The notes: a model not told the origin generated them from the letters alone. Shown: positions 1-9,824, numbered from the stretch's first letter. The stretch: 64,000 bases of DNA from Bacteroidota bacterium (GCA_029237825.1 JAQZBQ010000001.1:186001-250000), one strand, 5' to 3'. Made by a program: numbers and translations.

Positions 1-1
1 C

Positions 2-1147
2 CTGGAGTTGAAATTTATCCAAGACTCAGGCTATAAAATTCAAAAGCGCGCATGGGTATTAGGAGAAATTACAAAACAATTCCGCACCATAGCAATCGCT
101 GGCACACACGGAAAAACCACCACAACCACTCTTGTAACACATTTATTAAAAACAGCCGGAATTAATTGTTTTGCGTTTCTTGGCGGAATCTCCCAAAATT
201 ACAATACGAATTTATTACTTGGAGATGCGGATGACAAAAACGCAATTGTAGTAGTAGAGGCGGATGAGTATGACCGTTCTTTCTTAACCTTATACCCATA
301 CATTACTGTAATAACGAGTGTTGACGCTGACCACCTGGATATTTACGGAGACAAAAATGCCATGCATTTAACCTATACGCAATTTGCTTACCAGGTACAA
401 AACGGTGGATATTTGATTGTTAAAAAAAGTGTTGATAACGATTTGAAGCTCAACGTTAAACGCCTACTCTACTCACTAAATTTAGATACTGAATATTCTG
501 CTAATTCTATTGAAATTGTTGATGGAGAGTTTTGTTATAACATCAATAGTCCGATAGAGCCTATAAGCACTGTAGCAATTGGACTACCAGGCTTACACAA
601 TGTAGAAAATTCAATTGCAGCGGTTGCAGTTGCACAACAATTAGGTATTAAGGGTGACGATATAAACAAAGCCCTGCGTTCTTTTAAAGGTGTGAAGAGA
701 AGGTTTGATTACCGGGTAAAAACAAGCGATGTTATTTATATCGACGATTACGCTCATCATCCGGAAGAATTGAGAGCAGCCATTACTGCGGCAAAACAAT
801 TGTTTCCTTCTAAAAAAGTGATGGGAATTTTTCAACCACATCTGTTTTCCCGCACAAGGGATTTTGCAGATGGCTTCGCTGAAAGCCTTGATTTATTGGA
901 TACATGTGTGTTACTCGAAATTTACCCGGCACGTGAAAAACCCATCGCAGGAATCAACTCACAGATGCTCCTGGATAAAATGAAATGTAAAGAGAAGTAT
1001 TTGGTGAGAAAAGAAAATATTCTGGAATTTCTGAAAACACAGGTCCCAGAAGTACTTATGACACTTGGAGCAGGAGATATTGATAGTTTGGTTGAGCCGA
1101 TTGAGGGGCTTTTAAGTGATAAGAATAAAGTATTAAGTGATAAGTGA
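2..1147 (+). CDS. murC: UDP-N-acetylmuramate--L-alanine ligase, 5' end outside the window
   Basis: MurC adds L-alanine to UDP-MurNAc with ATP in the cytoplasm, the first step of the peptidoglycan stem peptide. The frame is open from the first bases of the window, so the N-terminal UDP-binding domain, roughly 75-80 residues in the family, is missing only because of the window edge; the TTG at 8 is not a real start. Visible are the ATP-binding GTHGKTTTT motif, the EADEYDRSF segment, and DDYAHHPEE leading into the C-terminal Mur ligase domain. ftsQ, ftsA and ftsZ follow in the usual division-cluster order. The last residues contain LSDK twice; this comes from a repeated TAAGTGATAAG-type DNA motif running into the gene end. 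Confidence 0.95.
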   Translation: MELKFIQDSGYKIQKRAWVLGEITKQFRTIAIAGTHGKTTTTTLVTHLLKTAGINCFAFLGGISQNYNTNLLLGDADDKNAIVVVEADEYDRSFLTLYPYITVITSVDADHLDIYGDKNAMHLTYTQFAYQVQNGGYLIVKKSVDNDLKLNVKRLLYSLNLDTEYSANSIEIVDGEFCYNINSPIEPISTVAIGLPGLHNVENSIAAVAVAQQLGIKGDDINKALRSFKGVKRRFDYRVKTSDVIYIDDYAHHPEELRAAITAAKQLFPSKKVMGIFQPHLFSRTRDFADGFAESLDLLDTCVLLEIYPAREKPIAGINSQMLLDKMKCKEKYLVRKENILEFLKTQVPEVLMTLGAGDIDSLVEPIEGLLSDKNKVLSDK

Positions 1148-1179
1148 TAAATAGCTTCAACTCACCATTAATCACTTAA
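1112..1179. repeat. TAAGTGATAA direct copies with an inverted copy at the murC/ftsQ junction
   Basis: TTAAGTGATAAG occurs at 1112-1123 and 1133-1144, exactly 21 bases apart, and TAAGTGATAA again at 1141-1150. The inverted form ATCACTTAA lies at 1171-1179 and can pair with TTAAGTGAT at 1133-1141. The copies encode the duplicated LSDK at the end of MurC. It may be a hairpin inside the murC-ftsQ message or a small intergenic repeat that spread into the gene end. Function is not known. Confidence 0.5.
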
Positions 1180-1192
1180 CACTAAACAGAAA

Positions 1193-2005
1193 ATGAAGAA
1201 GATAAATTTTAGAAAAATAGTTACTGTCGTTCTTTGGATTATTGGATTATCAGGACTGGTTACATCTTTAGCTTTCGCAAATGCAAAGGAGAAAGAGGTA
1301 TTAGCCGAAAATGTATTCGTATCAGTGAATAACACCGATGTCAACACATTCATTGACGAGGAGGATGTAAAAGATTTTTTCAAACAAAGAAGCGATTCCA
1401 TCCTTAACACCTCAGTAAAAAACATTAACGTCACTAATCTGGAAAAAGCGCTGAATACTCACCCCGCCGTTGAAAATGCCGAGGTTGCAATAGACGTTAA
1501 TGGAGATGTTTCCATTGAAGTGCTACAACGCACGCCGTTAGTGAGAGTCATAAATCTGAACGGCGAAAGTTATTACATCGACTCTCAATCTAAATTGATG
1601 CCGTTAAGCGACAAATATACTGCGAGGGTTCTTATCGCTACCGGTGCGATTATTGAACCTTATGCAACGAGATACCAGGTATCGGCTAAGGAGATAGCAA
1701 ACAATGAAATTTTTAGCAAAGTGAGTGTCCTCGATGACATCTTTGAAATATCGGAGTACATCGCTAAAGATTCAATATTAACCAGTCTGATACATCAAAT
1801 TAATATTACAAATGAAAAGGAAATAGAATTATACCCGGCAATTGGCGATCACCGGATAATTTTTGGGGAGGCGAAAAACTTTGAAAAAAAATTCCAGAAG
1901 TTAAAATTATTCTATACGGAAGGATTAAATAAAACAGATGGATGGAATAAATATTCAATCATCAATATAAAATATAAAAACCAAGTGGTTTGCACTAAAA
2001 AATAA
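1193..2005 (+). CDS. ftsQ: Cell division protein FtsQ
   Basis: A 270-residue bitopic inner-membrane protein of the divisome. It has a basic start, one membrane segment at about residues 9-30, then a periplasmic POTRA-like part (the stretch with LNTHPAVENAEV and RTPLVRV) and a beta region. Sequence conservation in FtsQ is low, so the call rests on this topology, the POTRA pattern and the place between murC and ftsA. ftsA starts 4 bases after the stop, so the genes are almost certainly co-transcribed. Confidence 0.88.
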   Translation: MKKINFRKIVTVVLWIIGLSGLVTSLAFANAKEKEVLAENVFVSVNNTDVNTFIDEEDVKDFFKQRSDSILNTSVKNINVTNLEKALNTHPAVENAEVAIDVNGDVSIEVLQRTPLVRVINLNGESYYIDSQSKLMPLSDKYTARVLIATGAIIEPYATRYQVSAKEIANNEIFSKVSVLDDIFEISEYIAKDSILTSLIHQINITNEKEIELYPAIGDHRIIFGEAKNFEKKFQKLKLFYTEGLNKTDGWNKYSIINIKYKNQVVCTKK

Positions 2006-2009
2006 GTTC

Positions 2010-3374
2010 ATGGACAATAAACACACACAAAAACAAATGCCTGAGAACGCTGAACTGGTTGTAGGACTTGACATCGGAACGACAAAAATTGCCGCTATCG
2101 TTGGTTATAAGAACGAACATGGAAAAGTAGAAATTCTAAGTGTAGGCAAGTCCGAATCACTGGGCGTACACCGCGGTGTTGTTGCAAACATTGAACAAAC
2201 CATTGAATCCATTAAAGCTGCTATTAAAATAGCAGGAGATAAAGCAAATATTGACATTGAAGAGGTAATTGTGGGGATCGCCGGCCAGCATATCAAAAGC
2301 ATGCAGCACCGCGGAATGGTTACACGAAAATCTCTTGACGAAGAAGTATCTCAGAATGACGTGGACCAACTTATTGACAACATGCACCGTTTGGTAATGA
2401 GTCCGGGTGAAGAAATTATTCATGTTATTCCGCAGGAATACATCATCGATAGTGAAAGCGGAATCCGTAACCCAATTGGCCATTCGGGTATTCGCTTAGA
2501 AGGAAACTTTCATATCATAACCGGCCAGGTTTCGGCTGTGAAAAATATTTTCAAATGTGTAGACAGAGCAAAGCTAACCACAGTTGATCTTCACCTGGAA
2601 CCTCTTGCTAGCGCGGACGCTGTTTTAAGCGACGAGGAAAAAGAGGCGGGTGTTGTATTAGTTGATATTGGCGGGGGTACAACGGATGTTGCGATTTTTT
2701 ACGACGGAATAATCCGTCACACTGCTGTAATTCCTTTTGGCGGTAATATTATCACCGACGACATTAAGGAAGGATGCGGCATTATTAAAACTCAGGCCGA
2801 GCAATTAAAAATGCGTTTTGGTTCTGCTTTGGCACAAGAAAACCAAATGAACGAAGTCATATCAATACCAGGTTTAAGAGGGCGGCCTCACAAGGAAATC
2901 TCTGTTAATACCTTAGCGCAGATTATTGAAGCCCGAATGGAAGAAATTCTTGAATTTGTTTTATTCGAGATAAAATCATCAGGTTTTGAACGGAAATTAG
3001 CCGGTGGTATCGTAGTAACAGGTGGTGGATCACAATTAAAACACCTTCCTCACTTAGTCATGAAAAATACCGGAATGGATTGCCGGATCGGAACACCGAA
3101 TGAGCACCTGGCAGGGGCAGATGACGAATTAAAAAACCCTATGTACGCGACAGGTGTAGGATTAGTGATGAAGGGAATTGAAAAATATGAGCGTGAAGCA
3201 AAACGCGGGGCCAATTCAACAAAAGCTAATGAAGAAAAAGTGTTGGTAGAGACTGTTGAACAAAAACAAAAAGCAGAAAAAAAAGTAACCGGCCATTCCA
3301 AACAAAAAGTAGGCAACTTCTTTGATTCGCTGATCAGTAAAGCAAAAGACTGGATGAGCGATGATGTCGAATAA
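2010..3374 (+). CDS. ftsA: Cell division protein FtsA
   Basis: Actin-like ATPase that tethers FtsZ to the inner membrane. The protein is 454 residues and opens with the phosphate-1 motif VVGLDIGTTK. VLVDIGGGTTDVAIF is phosphate-2 and GIVVTGGGSQL the adenosine motif. The SHS2/1C subdomain lies around residues 85-165. A charged variable stretch of about 45 residues leads to a C-terminal amphipathic helix (NFFDSLISKAKDWM), the expected membrane-targeting element. It sits directly upstream of its partner ftsZ. Confidence 0.96.
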   Translation: MDNKHTQKQMPENAELVVGLDIGTTKIAAIVGYKNEHGKVEILSVGKSESLGVHRGVVANIEQTIESIKAAIKIAGDKANIDIEEVIVGIAGQHIKSMQHRGMVTRKSLDEEVSQNDVDQLIDNMHRLVMSPGEEIIHVIPQEYIIDSESGIRNPIGHSGIRLEGNFHIITGQVSAVKNIFKCVDRAKLTTVDLHLEPLASADAVLSDEEKEAGVVLVDIGGGTTDVAIFYDGIIRHTAVIPFGGNIITDDIKEGCGIIKTQAEQLKMRFGSALAQENQMNEVISIPGLRGRPHKEISVNTLAQIIEARMEEILEFVLFEIKSSGFERKLAGGIVVTGGGSQLKHLPHLVMKNTGMDCRIGTPNEHLAGADDELKNPMYATGVGLVMKGIEKYEREAKRGANSTKANEEKVLVETVEQKQKAEKKVTGHSKQKVGNFFDSLISKAKDWMSDDVE

Positions 3375-3444
3375 ATGATAAACTCAAAATGTTTCCATTG
3401 AGAAACACAACAAATAAAATTACATAACATTAAAAAGACATACC

Positions 3445-5007
3445 ATGATGCAATTTGAATTACCACAGGAAGAAAGTTCAATTATTAAAGTAATTGGCGT
3501 TGGTGGCGGAGGAAGTAACGCTGTAAATCATATGTTCCGGTTAGGAATAAAAGGCGTTGATTTCATTATCTGTAATACTGATAAACAGGCATTGGGAAAA
3601 AGCCCTGTACCTCACAAAATTCAATTAGGAAATTCTTTAACGCGAGGGCTGGGAGCTGGTGCGAAACCCGAAATTGGAAGGGATTCTGCTCTTGAAAGCA
3701 TTGATGAAATAAAGAACCTTTTGAAAGACAATACGGAAATGGTATTTATTACGGCCGGCTTAGGTGGTGGTACTGGAACCGGCGCTGCTCCAGTAATAGC
3801 ATCCATCGCTAAAGAATTAGGAATCCTCACAGTCGGAATTGTGACCATTCCATTCTCGTTTGAAGGAAAAAAACGCAGGGAACAGGCAGAAAAAGGATTA
3901 GAGGAAATGAAGAAGTATGTTGATACATTAATTGTGATTGGAAATGATAAATTACGTGAGATTTATGGAAGCCTGAAAATGACGGAAGCCTTTGCTCATG
4001 CGGACAATGTACTAACCAGTGCGGCCAAATCCATCGCGGAAATCATCAGTTTGCACATGCATGTCAATGTAGATTTCAACGACGTAAAAACTGTTATGCA
4101 GGACAGCGGAGTGGCGATAATGGGTTCGGCTATTGCCAGCGGCGAAAAGCGCGCATTAAGAGCAGTAGAAAGCGCCTTGGTTTCTCCACTTTTAAATGAC
4201 AATGATATCTCGGGTGCACGTCACGTATTGTTAAACATCATGAGCGGAAGCGACGACATCGAAATGGATGAGTTCGGTGAAATTACCGATTTCATACAGG
4301 AAGCAGCAGGCGGTACTGCCGAATTGATAACCGGTTATGGGACAGATCCATCATTAGGTGACAACGTTTCAGTAACAATTATTGCAACCGGGTTCAACAC
4401 AAAAATGAACTCTGGGTATGAAGCACCGAGTTTCCAGGAACGTAAAATTGTAAGATTAGATGAGCCGCAAATATCAAAATCAGAGCCTGTTCAAACATCG
4501 ATCATCGACGAAATTCAGAAAGAGGAGCCATTTATTTTCACGAAAACTGAAGAAGAACCAATAGCGAAGACAGATAATACCACTTCACCTGTGATTAACG
4601 AAATCAAAGAGGAAGAGAAACCAGCATATAAAATTTATTCCTTAGACGAAACCATAGAGTCATCCTCTACGTTTACCATGGAAACTGCCAATCAGGATTT
4701 CGTTATCAAAGATATCACAGAGGACACAGTAAACAATGAAACCCTCCAGGCAGAAAGTAACAGTCGTGAAGAACAAATTCGTTTAGCACAGGAGCGAATC
4801 AAAAAACTGAAAGAGCTGACTTTAAAAATGAAAACTCCTGAAGGACTGGCACATTTAGAAAAGGAGTCAGCCTGGCAACGTAAACAAGTGAATTTAGATT
4901 CCAATAGTTCCACTCCATCTAAAGATTCTCAGGTATCACGCTATACATTAGGAGAGAATAATGAAATTCGACCTAATAATTCCTTCTTGCATGATAATGT
5001 AGATTAA
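3445..5007 (+). CDS. ftsZ: Cell division protein FtsZ
   Basis: Tubulin-like GTPase that forms the cytokinetic ring. GVGGGGSNAVNHM begins the nucleotide-binding fold, and GLGGGTGTGAAP is the tubulin signature. The globular core ends near residue 325. It is followed by a long acidic, low-complexity linker of about 180 residues and a final peptide NSFLHDNVD that, from memory of the family, is typical of flavobacteria-like FtsZ. At 520 residues it is much longer than enterobacterial FtsZ (about 385) because of the linker. A 70-base gap separates it from ftsA and a strong terminator follows at 5024, so this is the end of the division operon. Confidence 0.97.
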   Translation: MMQFELPQEESSIIKVIGVGGGGSNAVNHMFRLGIKGVDFIICNTDKQALGKSPVPHKIQLGNSLTRGLGAGAKPEIGRDSALESIDEIKNLLKDNTEMVFITAGLGGGTGTGAAPVIASIAKELGILTVGIVTIPFSFEGKKRREQAEKGLEEMKKYVDTLIVIGNDKLREIYGSLKMTEAFAHADNVLTSAAKSIAEIISLHMHVNVDFNDVKTVMQDSGVAIMGSAIASGEKRALRAVESALVSPLLNDNDISGARHVLLNIMSGSDDIEMDEFGEITDFIQEAAGGTAELITGYGTDPSLGDNVSVTIIATGFNTKMNSGYEAPSFQERKIVRLDEPQISKSEPVQTSIIDEIQKEEPFIFTKTEEEPIAKTDNTTSPVINEIKEEEKPAYKIYSLDETIESSSTFTMETANQDFVIKDITEDTVNNETLQAESNSREEQIRLAQERIKKLKELTLKMKTPEGLAHLEKESAWQRKQVNLDSNSSTPSKDSQVSRYTLGENNEIRPNNSFLHDNVD

Positions 5008-5023
5008 TTAAACAGCATCTATA

Positions 5024-5057
5024 AAAAAAGCCCTCACAAAATTGTGAGGGCTTTTTA
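5024..5057 (+). terminator. Intrinsic terminator after ftsZ
   Basis: AGCCCTCAC and GTGAGGGCT form a perfect 9-bp stem around a short AAAATT-type loop, followed by a T run. It closes the murC-ftsQ-ftsA-ftsZ unit. Confidence 0.9.
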
Positions 5058-5358
5058 ATTTAAATTAATCTGGTTGTGTTCTTCAAAATTGAATAGTAAA
5101 TGCGACTTAGAATGTACAGAATACTTATAAAGCGCCACACAATATTCAAATTTTATCAGCTATTAAAATGCTTTCTATACGAAATCGAACGACTAAACGT
5201 TTTAAGCCTCCATAAATTCTACAAAATCCTAATGTAACTTGCTCGTTATTAAGCTTTAATTAAGGAAACAAAGGGATGCATGAATTGTTAAAATTAGACG
5301 ATTTAAATTGACTTTACATTTTTTTATTTCTAGCTTAGACTAACTAAATACATAACCG
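5058..5358. other. 301-base intergenic region between ftsZ and the metallopeptidase gene
   Basis: AT-rich, with no ORF longer than about 15 codons that looks coding and no RNA gene recognised. The only supported element is the candidate promoter at 5308-5338 near the right end. Confidence 0.6.
5308..5338 (+). promoter_or_regulatory. Candidate Bacteroidota promoter for the metallopeptidase gene
   Basis: TTG at 5308-5310, 20 bases of spacer, then TAGCTTAG at 5331-5338, which matches the TAnnTTTG -7 consensus at all but one fixed position. The start codon is 20 bases downstream. Motif match only. Confidence 0.45.
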
Positions 5359-8310
5359 ATGAATAAAAATTACTTAAAAACAATTTCAGCCGCAATCCTG
5401 GGCTTCATTTTTTCAGGAGTAATGGCTCAAAATTCAAGTGATGCTTTGTGGACGAAATATCCGTCTACTGAAATTGGTGGGGAAAAAGTGAGAAGAAATT
5501 CTTTCCCTACTTCATATCATTTGTTCCAGTTGGACCTTAATCTATTGAAAACAAAATTAATGACCGCGCCGGTGTTATTTGCAACTAATGGTCAGTCTCC
5601 ATTGGTACTCGAATTTCCAAACGCAGACGGTGTGTATGAAAAATTTAATGTGTATGAATCCTCTATCATGGATCCTGTCCTTGAGGCAAAGTTTCCTATG
5701 ATTAAAACATATGCAGCTCAGGGAATTGATGACCCAACTGCCACGATGCGGTTTAGTGTAACCCAGTTCGGATTACATACTATGTCGATTTCGGGAATTA
5801 AAAGCACTGTTTTCATTGATCCTTATACAAGCGATTTAGTTACCTATATAGTATATGACAAAAACAGCCTGGGCGCGAGTTCGCAAAAATTTGAGTGTTT
5901 AACCGACGAAAGTGTCAATCTAACCTCTTTGGAAAGTAGCAAAGGTGATGGGGTTCTTTCAGTTCAGAATATAAACGATCAAAAATTAAGGACTTACCGT
6001 TTAGCTCAATCCTGTAATGCTGAATACGGAAACATATTTGCAGGTACAAGTAATCAGAAAGCCAATATCCAAGCTCAGATGGCTATAACCATTAACCGGG
6101 TTAATAGTGTTTATGAGCGCGACCTTGCTATACATTTAAATTTTGTTGCGAACAACGATTTAATCATTTATTACGGCTCTACCACGGCGGATCCATGGTC
6201 AACTGAATGGAATACCAAAACAGCTCAAACAATTGATGCGGCAATTGGTGTATCGAATTATGATATCGGGCATAACTTTAATACTTCCGGCGGCGGAAAT
6301 GCAGGTTGTCTGTCCTGTGTTTGTTTAAGTTCTTCTCAAAGTGGTACACACAAAGGGCGCGGTTACACAGGAAGCTCAAACCCAACCGGAGACGCTTTTG
6401 ACATTGATTATGTTGCCCATGAAATGGGTCATCAGTTCGGCGGATACCATGTTATGAACACCTGTAGCCGAAGCGGAAATGGTTCAACAGAAGTTGAACC
6501 AGCAAGTGGAAGTTCAATTATGGGATATGCAGGAATTTGCTCTTCAAATGTTCAAAACAACAGCCACGCGGATTTCGCATATGTGAACATTCGCGACATT
6601 AGTAATAATATTAAAACAGGAAACAGCAGTTCATGTGCTGCGATTACTACGTTAACGAACACTCCACCAACAGCAAGTGCTGGTTTAGATTACACCGTTC
6701 CTATTTCTACACCCTATATTTTAGAAGGCTCAGGTACCGATGTAAACGGCGCGGCCTCATTAACCTACGCCTGGGCCCAAAACGACGCAACACAATCGCC
6801 TGGAACGGGTCCGCCACAATCTACATATAGTGTAGGACCTCTTTACAGAGCATTACCTCCTAGTATTTCTCCAAATCGGTATATGCCCGCTATCACTACA
6901 GTACTTGCAAACAGTATTAATTCCACCTGGGAAAAGACCCCATCTGTGGGGAGAGTGATGAATTTTTCTTTTATCGTTAGAGATAACGGTGTTGGTGGAG
7001 GCCAAACAGCTTCTGATTTAATGAAAGTAACAGCAAGTGCTGCTGCAGGACCTTTCTCTGTAACATCTCAAAATACGGCCACTACCTGGACAGCAGCAAC
7101 AACCCAGACAGTTACGTGGAATGTTGCCAATACTAACACAGGAGCGGTTAATACACCAAGTGTTAATATTTTTCTTTCAACTCAGGGCGGAACATTATAT
7201 CCTACGGTACTTGCCAGCAATGTACCGAACAACGGTTCGGCGGTAATTACAGTCCCATCAACAACAGTTTCCGGAGCCCGCTTAATGGTACGTGGAGCAG
7301 GAAACATCTTTTATGATATTAATAACGCCGGAATAACAATTGTAGCAGCTCCTGTTACTGCGGCACCTGTATCAAATTTCAGCGTAGCAACAGCTAACCA
7401 ATGTACAGGATCTAGCATCCAATTAACCGACCAATCTTTAAATACACCAACGTCTTGGACCTGGACAGCAACCTCTTCGACAGGCGTGGTATTCTCAAAC
7501 CCAAATGCTAAAAATCCAACTGTTACTTTTGCTTCAGCAGGAACTTACACGATTTCGTTAACTGCACAAAATTCACTCGGATCAAGTTCGTCTACAAAAA
7601 CGGTTTCCATTAAAAACACACCAACAGTGTCTGTCACCAATGCAACTATTTGCGCGGGGAATAATGCGGTTATATCAGCATCTGGAGCAACTTCTTTCAA
7701 CTGGAGCACGGGTGCAGGAACTTCAAGTATTACGGTTTCCCCTTCGTCAAACACATCCTACACGGTGACGGGTACTACCAACGGATGTTCGGCGTCAAAA
7801 GTTTCAAACGTGACTGTGAACAATTTACCATCTGTGTCTTTAACACCAGCCTCTACCGTAGCTTGTACTACAGGAGGGACGGTTAGCCTTGTTGGTTCGC
7901 CAACCGGTGGTACTTTCACGGGAACCGGGGTATCCGGAAACGCATTTAATCCGTCGGTAAGCGGAGCTGGAACACATACCGTAACCTATTCCTACACAAA
8001 CACTAATTCTTGTACTAACTCAACATCCAAATCCATTTTAGTGAATGTATGCACCGGAATCGAGAAACTGAACACCCAAACATTCGTAGCATACCCTAAT
8101 CCAACATCTGGGGATGTACGAATTGATTTTACCTCAGCAACGCAAACTGTCGAAATAGAGGTTTTCGATGCTATTGGTAAATTAGTTTTAACGCAAAAAG
8201 CCAATAATGATCATGCGGTTATTGCACTAAATGAATTCTCTAAAGGAATTTATACTGTACGATTAAAATCGGAAGGGACTTACTCAGTAATACGCATAAT
8301 TAAAGAATAA
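5359..8310 (+). CDS. Secreted reprolysin-like (M12B-type) zinc metallopeptidase, T9SS type A substrate
   Basis: 983 residues. A signal peptide at about 1-23 ends at MAQN. The zinc site HEMGHQFGGYH starts at residue 354 and is followed by SIMGYAG, a plausible Met-turn; this HExGHxFGxxH pattern fits the reprolysin-like family common in Bacteroidota. Downstream are a PKD-like region, one Ig-like repeat of the type seen in the two larger proteins in this window, and a C-terminal sorting domain (FVAYPNPTSGDVRIDF, IYTVRLKSEG) that directs export by the type IX system. The natural substrate cannot be inferred. It stands alone, with a candidate promoter upstream and a terminator downstream. Confidence 0.88.
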   Translation: MNKNYLKTISAAILGFIFSGVMAQNSSDALWTKYPSTEIGGEKVRRNSFPTSYHLFQLDLNLLKTKLMTAPVLFATNGQSPLVLEFPNADGVYEKFNVYESSIMDPVLEAKFPMIKTYAAQGIDDPTATMRFSVTQFGLHTMSISGIKSTVFIDPYTSDLVTYIVYDKNSLGASSQKFECLTDESVNLTSLESSKGDGVLSVQNINDQKLRTYRLAQSCNAEYGNIFAGTSNQKANIQAQMAITINRVNSVYERDLAIHLNFVANNDLIIYYGSTTADPWSTEWNTKTAQTIDAAIGVSNYDIGHNFNTSGGGNAGCLSCVCLSSSQSGTHKGRGYTGSSNPTGDAFDIDYVAHEMGHQFGGYHVMNTCSRSGNGSTEVEPASGSSIMGYAGICSSNVQNNSHADFAYVNIRDISNNIKTGNSSSCAAITTLTNTPPTASAGLDYTVPISTPYILEGSGTDVNGAASLTYAWAQNDATQSPGTGPPQSTYSVGPLYRALPPSISPNRYMPAITTVLANSINSTWEKTPSVGRVMNFSFIVRDNGVGGGQTASDLMKVTASAAAGPFSVTSQNTATTWTAATTQTVTWNVANTNTGAVNTPSVNIFLSTQGGTLYPTVLASNVPNNGSAVITVPSTTVSGARLMVRGAGNIFYDINNAGITIVAAPVTAAPVSNFSVATANQCTGSSIQLTDQSLNTPTSWTWTATSSTGVVFSNPNAKNPTVTFASAGTYTISLTAQNSLGSSSSTKTVSIKNTPTVSVTNATICAGNNAVISASGATSFNWSTGAGTSSITVSPSSNTSYTVTGTTNGCSASKVSNVTVNNLPSVSLTPASTVACTTGGTVSLVGSPTGGTFTGTGVSGNAFNPSVSGAGTHTVTYSYTNTNSCTNSTSKSILVNVCTGIEKLNTQTFVAYPNPTSGDVRIDFTSATQTVEIEVFDAIGKLVLTQKANNDHAVIALNEFSKGIYTVRLKSEGTYSVIRIIKE

Positions 8311-8324
8311 AAATCATAATCAAT

Positions 8325-8361
8325 AAAAAAGGCCGGCTTCTATCTAAGACCGGCCTTTTTT
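8325..8361 (+). terminator. Intrinsic terminator after the metallopeptidase gene
   Basis: AAAAAAGGCCGG pairs with CCGGCCTTTTTT across a loop of about 13 bases and ends in a T run on the plus strand. Confidence 0.88.
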
Positions 8362-8377
8362 TATGAGACAGAAAATA

Positions 8378-8412
8378 AAAAATCTCCCAACTCATTACTG
8401 ATTTGGGAGATC
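8378..8412 (-). terminator. Intrinsic terminator of the rpe-sod unit
   Basis: Read on the minus strand, ATCTCCCAA and TTGGGAGAT form a stem followed by TTTTTTA. It lies 19 bases past the sod stop codon. Confidence 0.85.
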
Positions 8413-8430
8413 CTTTAAATTCAATCTGTA

Positions 8431-9042
8431 TTACTTTTTAGCGGCATTATATAAATCGCTCACCTTTGACCAGTTAATTACATTGAAGAATGCGGTCATG
8501 TAATCAGGTCTGCGATTTTGGTAATGTAAGTAATAGGCGTGCTCCCAAACATCCATTCCAAGAATTGGAGTTCCCTTACAATCAGCAATATCCATTAATG
8601 GATTGTCTTGATTGGGAGTAGAGCAAATACACAGCTTTCCGTCTTTTACGCACAACCAGGCCCATCCTGATCCGAAGCGAGCTGCTCCTGCAGCAGCGAA
8701 ATCTGTTTTAAATTTTTCGAAACCACCTAAATCCGTTTCAATGGCTTTAGCTAAATCTCCGGCCGGAGAACCAGCGTTTAATGCGGGAGTCATTATTTGC
8801 CAAAACAACGAATGGTTGTAATGTCCACCTCCGTTATTACGAACAGCCATCGGATATTTTGAAATGTTTTTGCAAATATCCTCAATACTCATGTTCTCTG
8901 CATCAGTTCCTTTCACTGCATTATTCAGATTAGTGACATATGCCTGATGATGTTTACTGTAATGGATCTCCATTGTTTTGGCATCAATGTGCGGTTCTAA
9001 AGCGTCATACGCATACGGTAGTTGTGGTAATTCAAAAGCCAT
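8431..9042 (-). CDS. sodA: Superoxide dismutase, Fe/Mn family
   Basis: Converts superoxide to hydrogen peroxide and oxygen. The 203-residue length is standard. Metal ligands can be placed at His27 (in EIHYSKHH), His77 (in [11 protein letters not shown]), Asp164 and His168 (in DVWEHAYY). There is no signal peptide, so it is cytoplasmic. Metal preference (Fe, Mn or either) cannot be decided safely from sequence alone. rpe starts its coding 19 bases upstream on the same strand and a terminator follows, so rpe-sod is probably one transcript. The symbol could equally be sodB. Confidence 0.95.
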   Translation of the reverse strand: MAFELPQLPYAYDALEPHIDAKTMEIHYSKHHQAYVTNLNNAVKGTDAENMSIEDICKNISKYPMAVRNNGGGHYNHSLFWQIMTPALNAGSPAGDLAKAIETDLGGFEKFKTDFAAAGAARFGSGWAWLCVKDGKLCICSTPNQDNPLMDIADCKGTPILGMDVWEHAYYLHYQNRRPDYMTAFFNVINWSKVSDLYNAAKK

Positions 9043-9061
9043 AGTTATTTTGTTTTAAAGG

Positions 9062-9709
9062 TTATACTTTTTTTAATTGACTAATTGTTTGGGTCGGATG
9101 GGAACTTCCAAAAACAGTATTTCCTGCAACTAAGACATCTGCTCCCGCTTCCAACAATTTTTTATAATTATTGAGATCAACACCTCCATCTATTTCGATA
9201 AGAGCTTTAGATTGCTTTTGTAAAATTAACTGTTTTAGTCCTTTGACTTTTTCGTATGTATTCTCAATAAATTTCTGCCCTCCAAAACCAGGGTTAACAC
9301 TCATGAGGCATACCAAATCCACATCAACAATTATATCCTCCAATAACTGCACAGAGGTATGCGGATTCAAAGCGACTCCGGCTTTCATGCCCAAGTTCTT
9401 AATATTTTGAACAGAGCGGTGCAGGTGTGGGCATGCTTCAAGATGAACAGTTAAGATTTCTGCGCCATGTTCTTTAAAAAGACCCACATACCGATCAGGG
9501 TCTTCGATCATCAAATGTACATCAAGTGCTTTACGAGCGTGTTTTTGAATTGCTTTAAGAACCGGAAACCCAAAAGAAATATTCGGTACAAATGCACCAT
9601 CCATAATATCAATGTGAAACCAATCAGCTTCAGAATTGTTAATCAATTCAATATCTCGCTGCAGGTTTCCAAAATCGGCCGATAATACTGAAGGGGCAAT
9701 AATATGCAT
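9062..9709 (-). CDS. rpe: Ribulose-phosphate 3-epimerase
   Basis: Interconverts ribulose 5-phosphate and xylulose 5-phosphate in the pentose phosphate pathway. The 215-residue TIM barrel shows the metal ligands His32 and Asp34 (WFHIDIMDG), His65 (DVHLMIE) and the Asp of EIDGGV, plus the MSVNPGFGGQ phosphate loop. It is first in a two-gene unit with sod. A perfect -7 box lies 17 bases upstream of the ATG. Confidence 0.96.
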   Translation of the reverse strand: MHIIAPSVLSADFGNLQRDIELINNSEADWFHIDIMDGAFVPNISFGFPVLKAIQKHARKALDVHLMIEDPDRYVGLFKEHGAEILTVHLEACPHLHRSVQNIKNLGMKAGVALNPHTSVQLLEDIIVDVDLVCLMSVNPGFGGQKFIENTYEKVKGLKQLILQKQSKALIEIDGGVDLNNYKKLLEAGADVLVAGNTVFGSSHPTQTISQLKKV

Positions 9710-9725
9710 AGAGTCAATTTGATTT

Positions 9726-9733
9726 CAAAAGTA
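9726..9733 (-). promoter_or_regulatory. -7 promoter box (TACTTTTG) for rpe-sod
   Basis: On the minus strand TACTTTTG matches TAnnTTTG perfectly, with 16 bases between it and the ATG at 9709. No good TTG -33 element is seen at 19-23 bases upstream. Confidence 0.5.
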
Positions 9734-9793
9734 TAAAAATATACAGATTTGGGAAATAAATTGTTTAAACTCATGCATTTCAAAGCCAGGGAC

Positions 9794-9824
9794 CAAAAAA
9801 AAGGAGGTCAAACACGAACCTCCT
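9794..9824 (-). terminator. Intrinsic terminator after rpoD
   Basis: On the minus strand GGAGGT, a loop of about 9 bases, ACCTCC, then eight T. It lies 31 bases past the rpoD stop. Confidence 0.88.

Noticed and set aside
8-1147. murC as a truncated pseudogene
   Set aside because: The frame is open to the window edge, so the missing N-terminus is due to the cut and not to damage.
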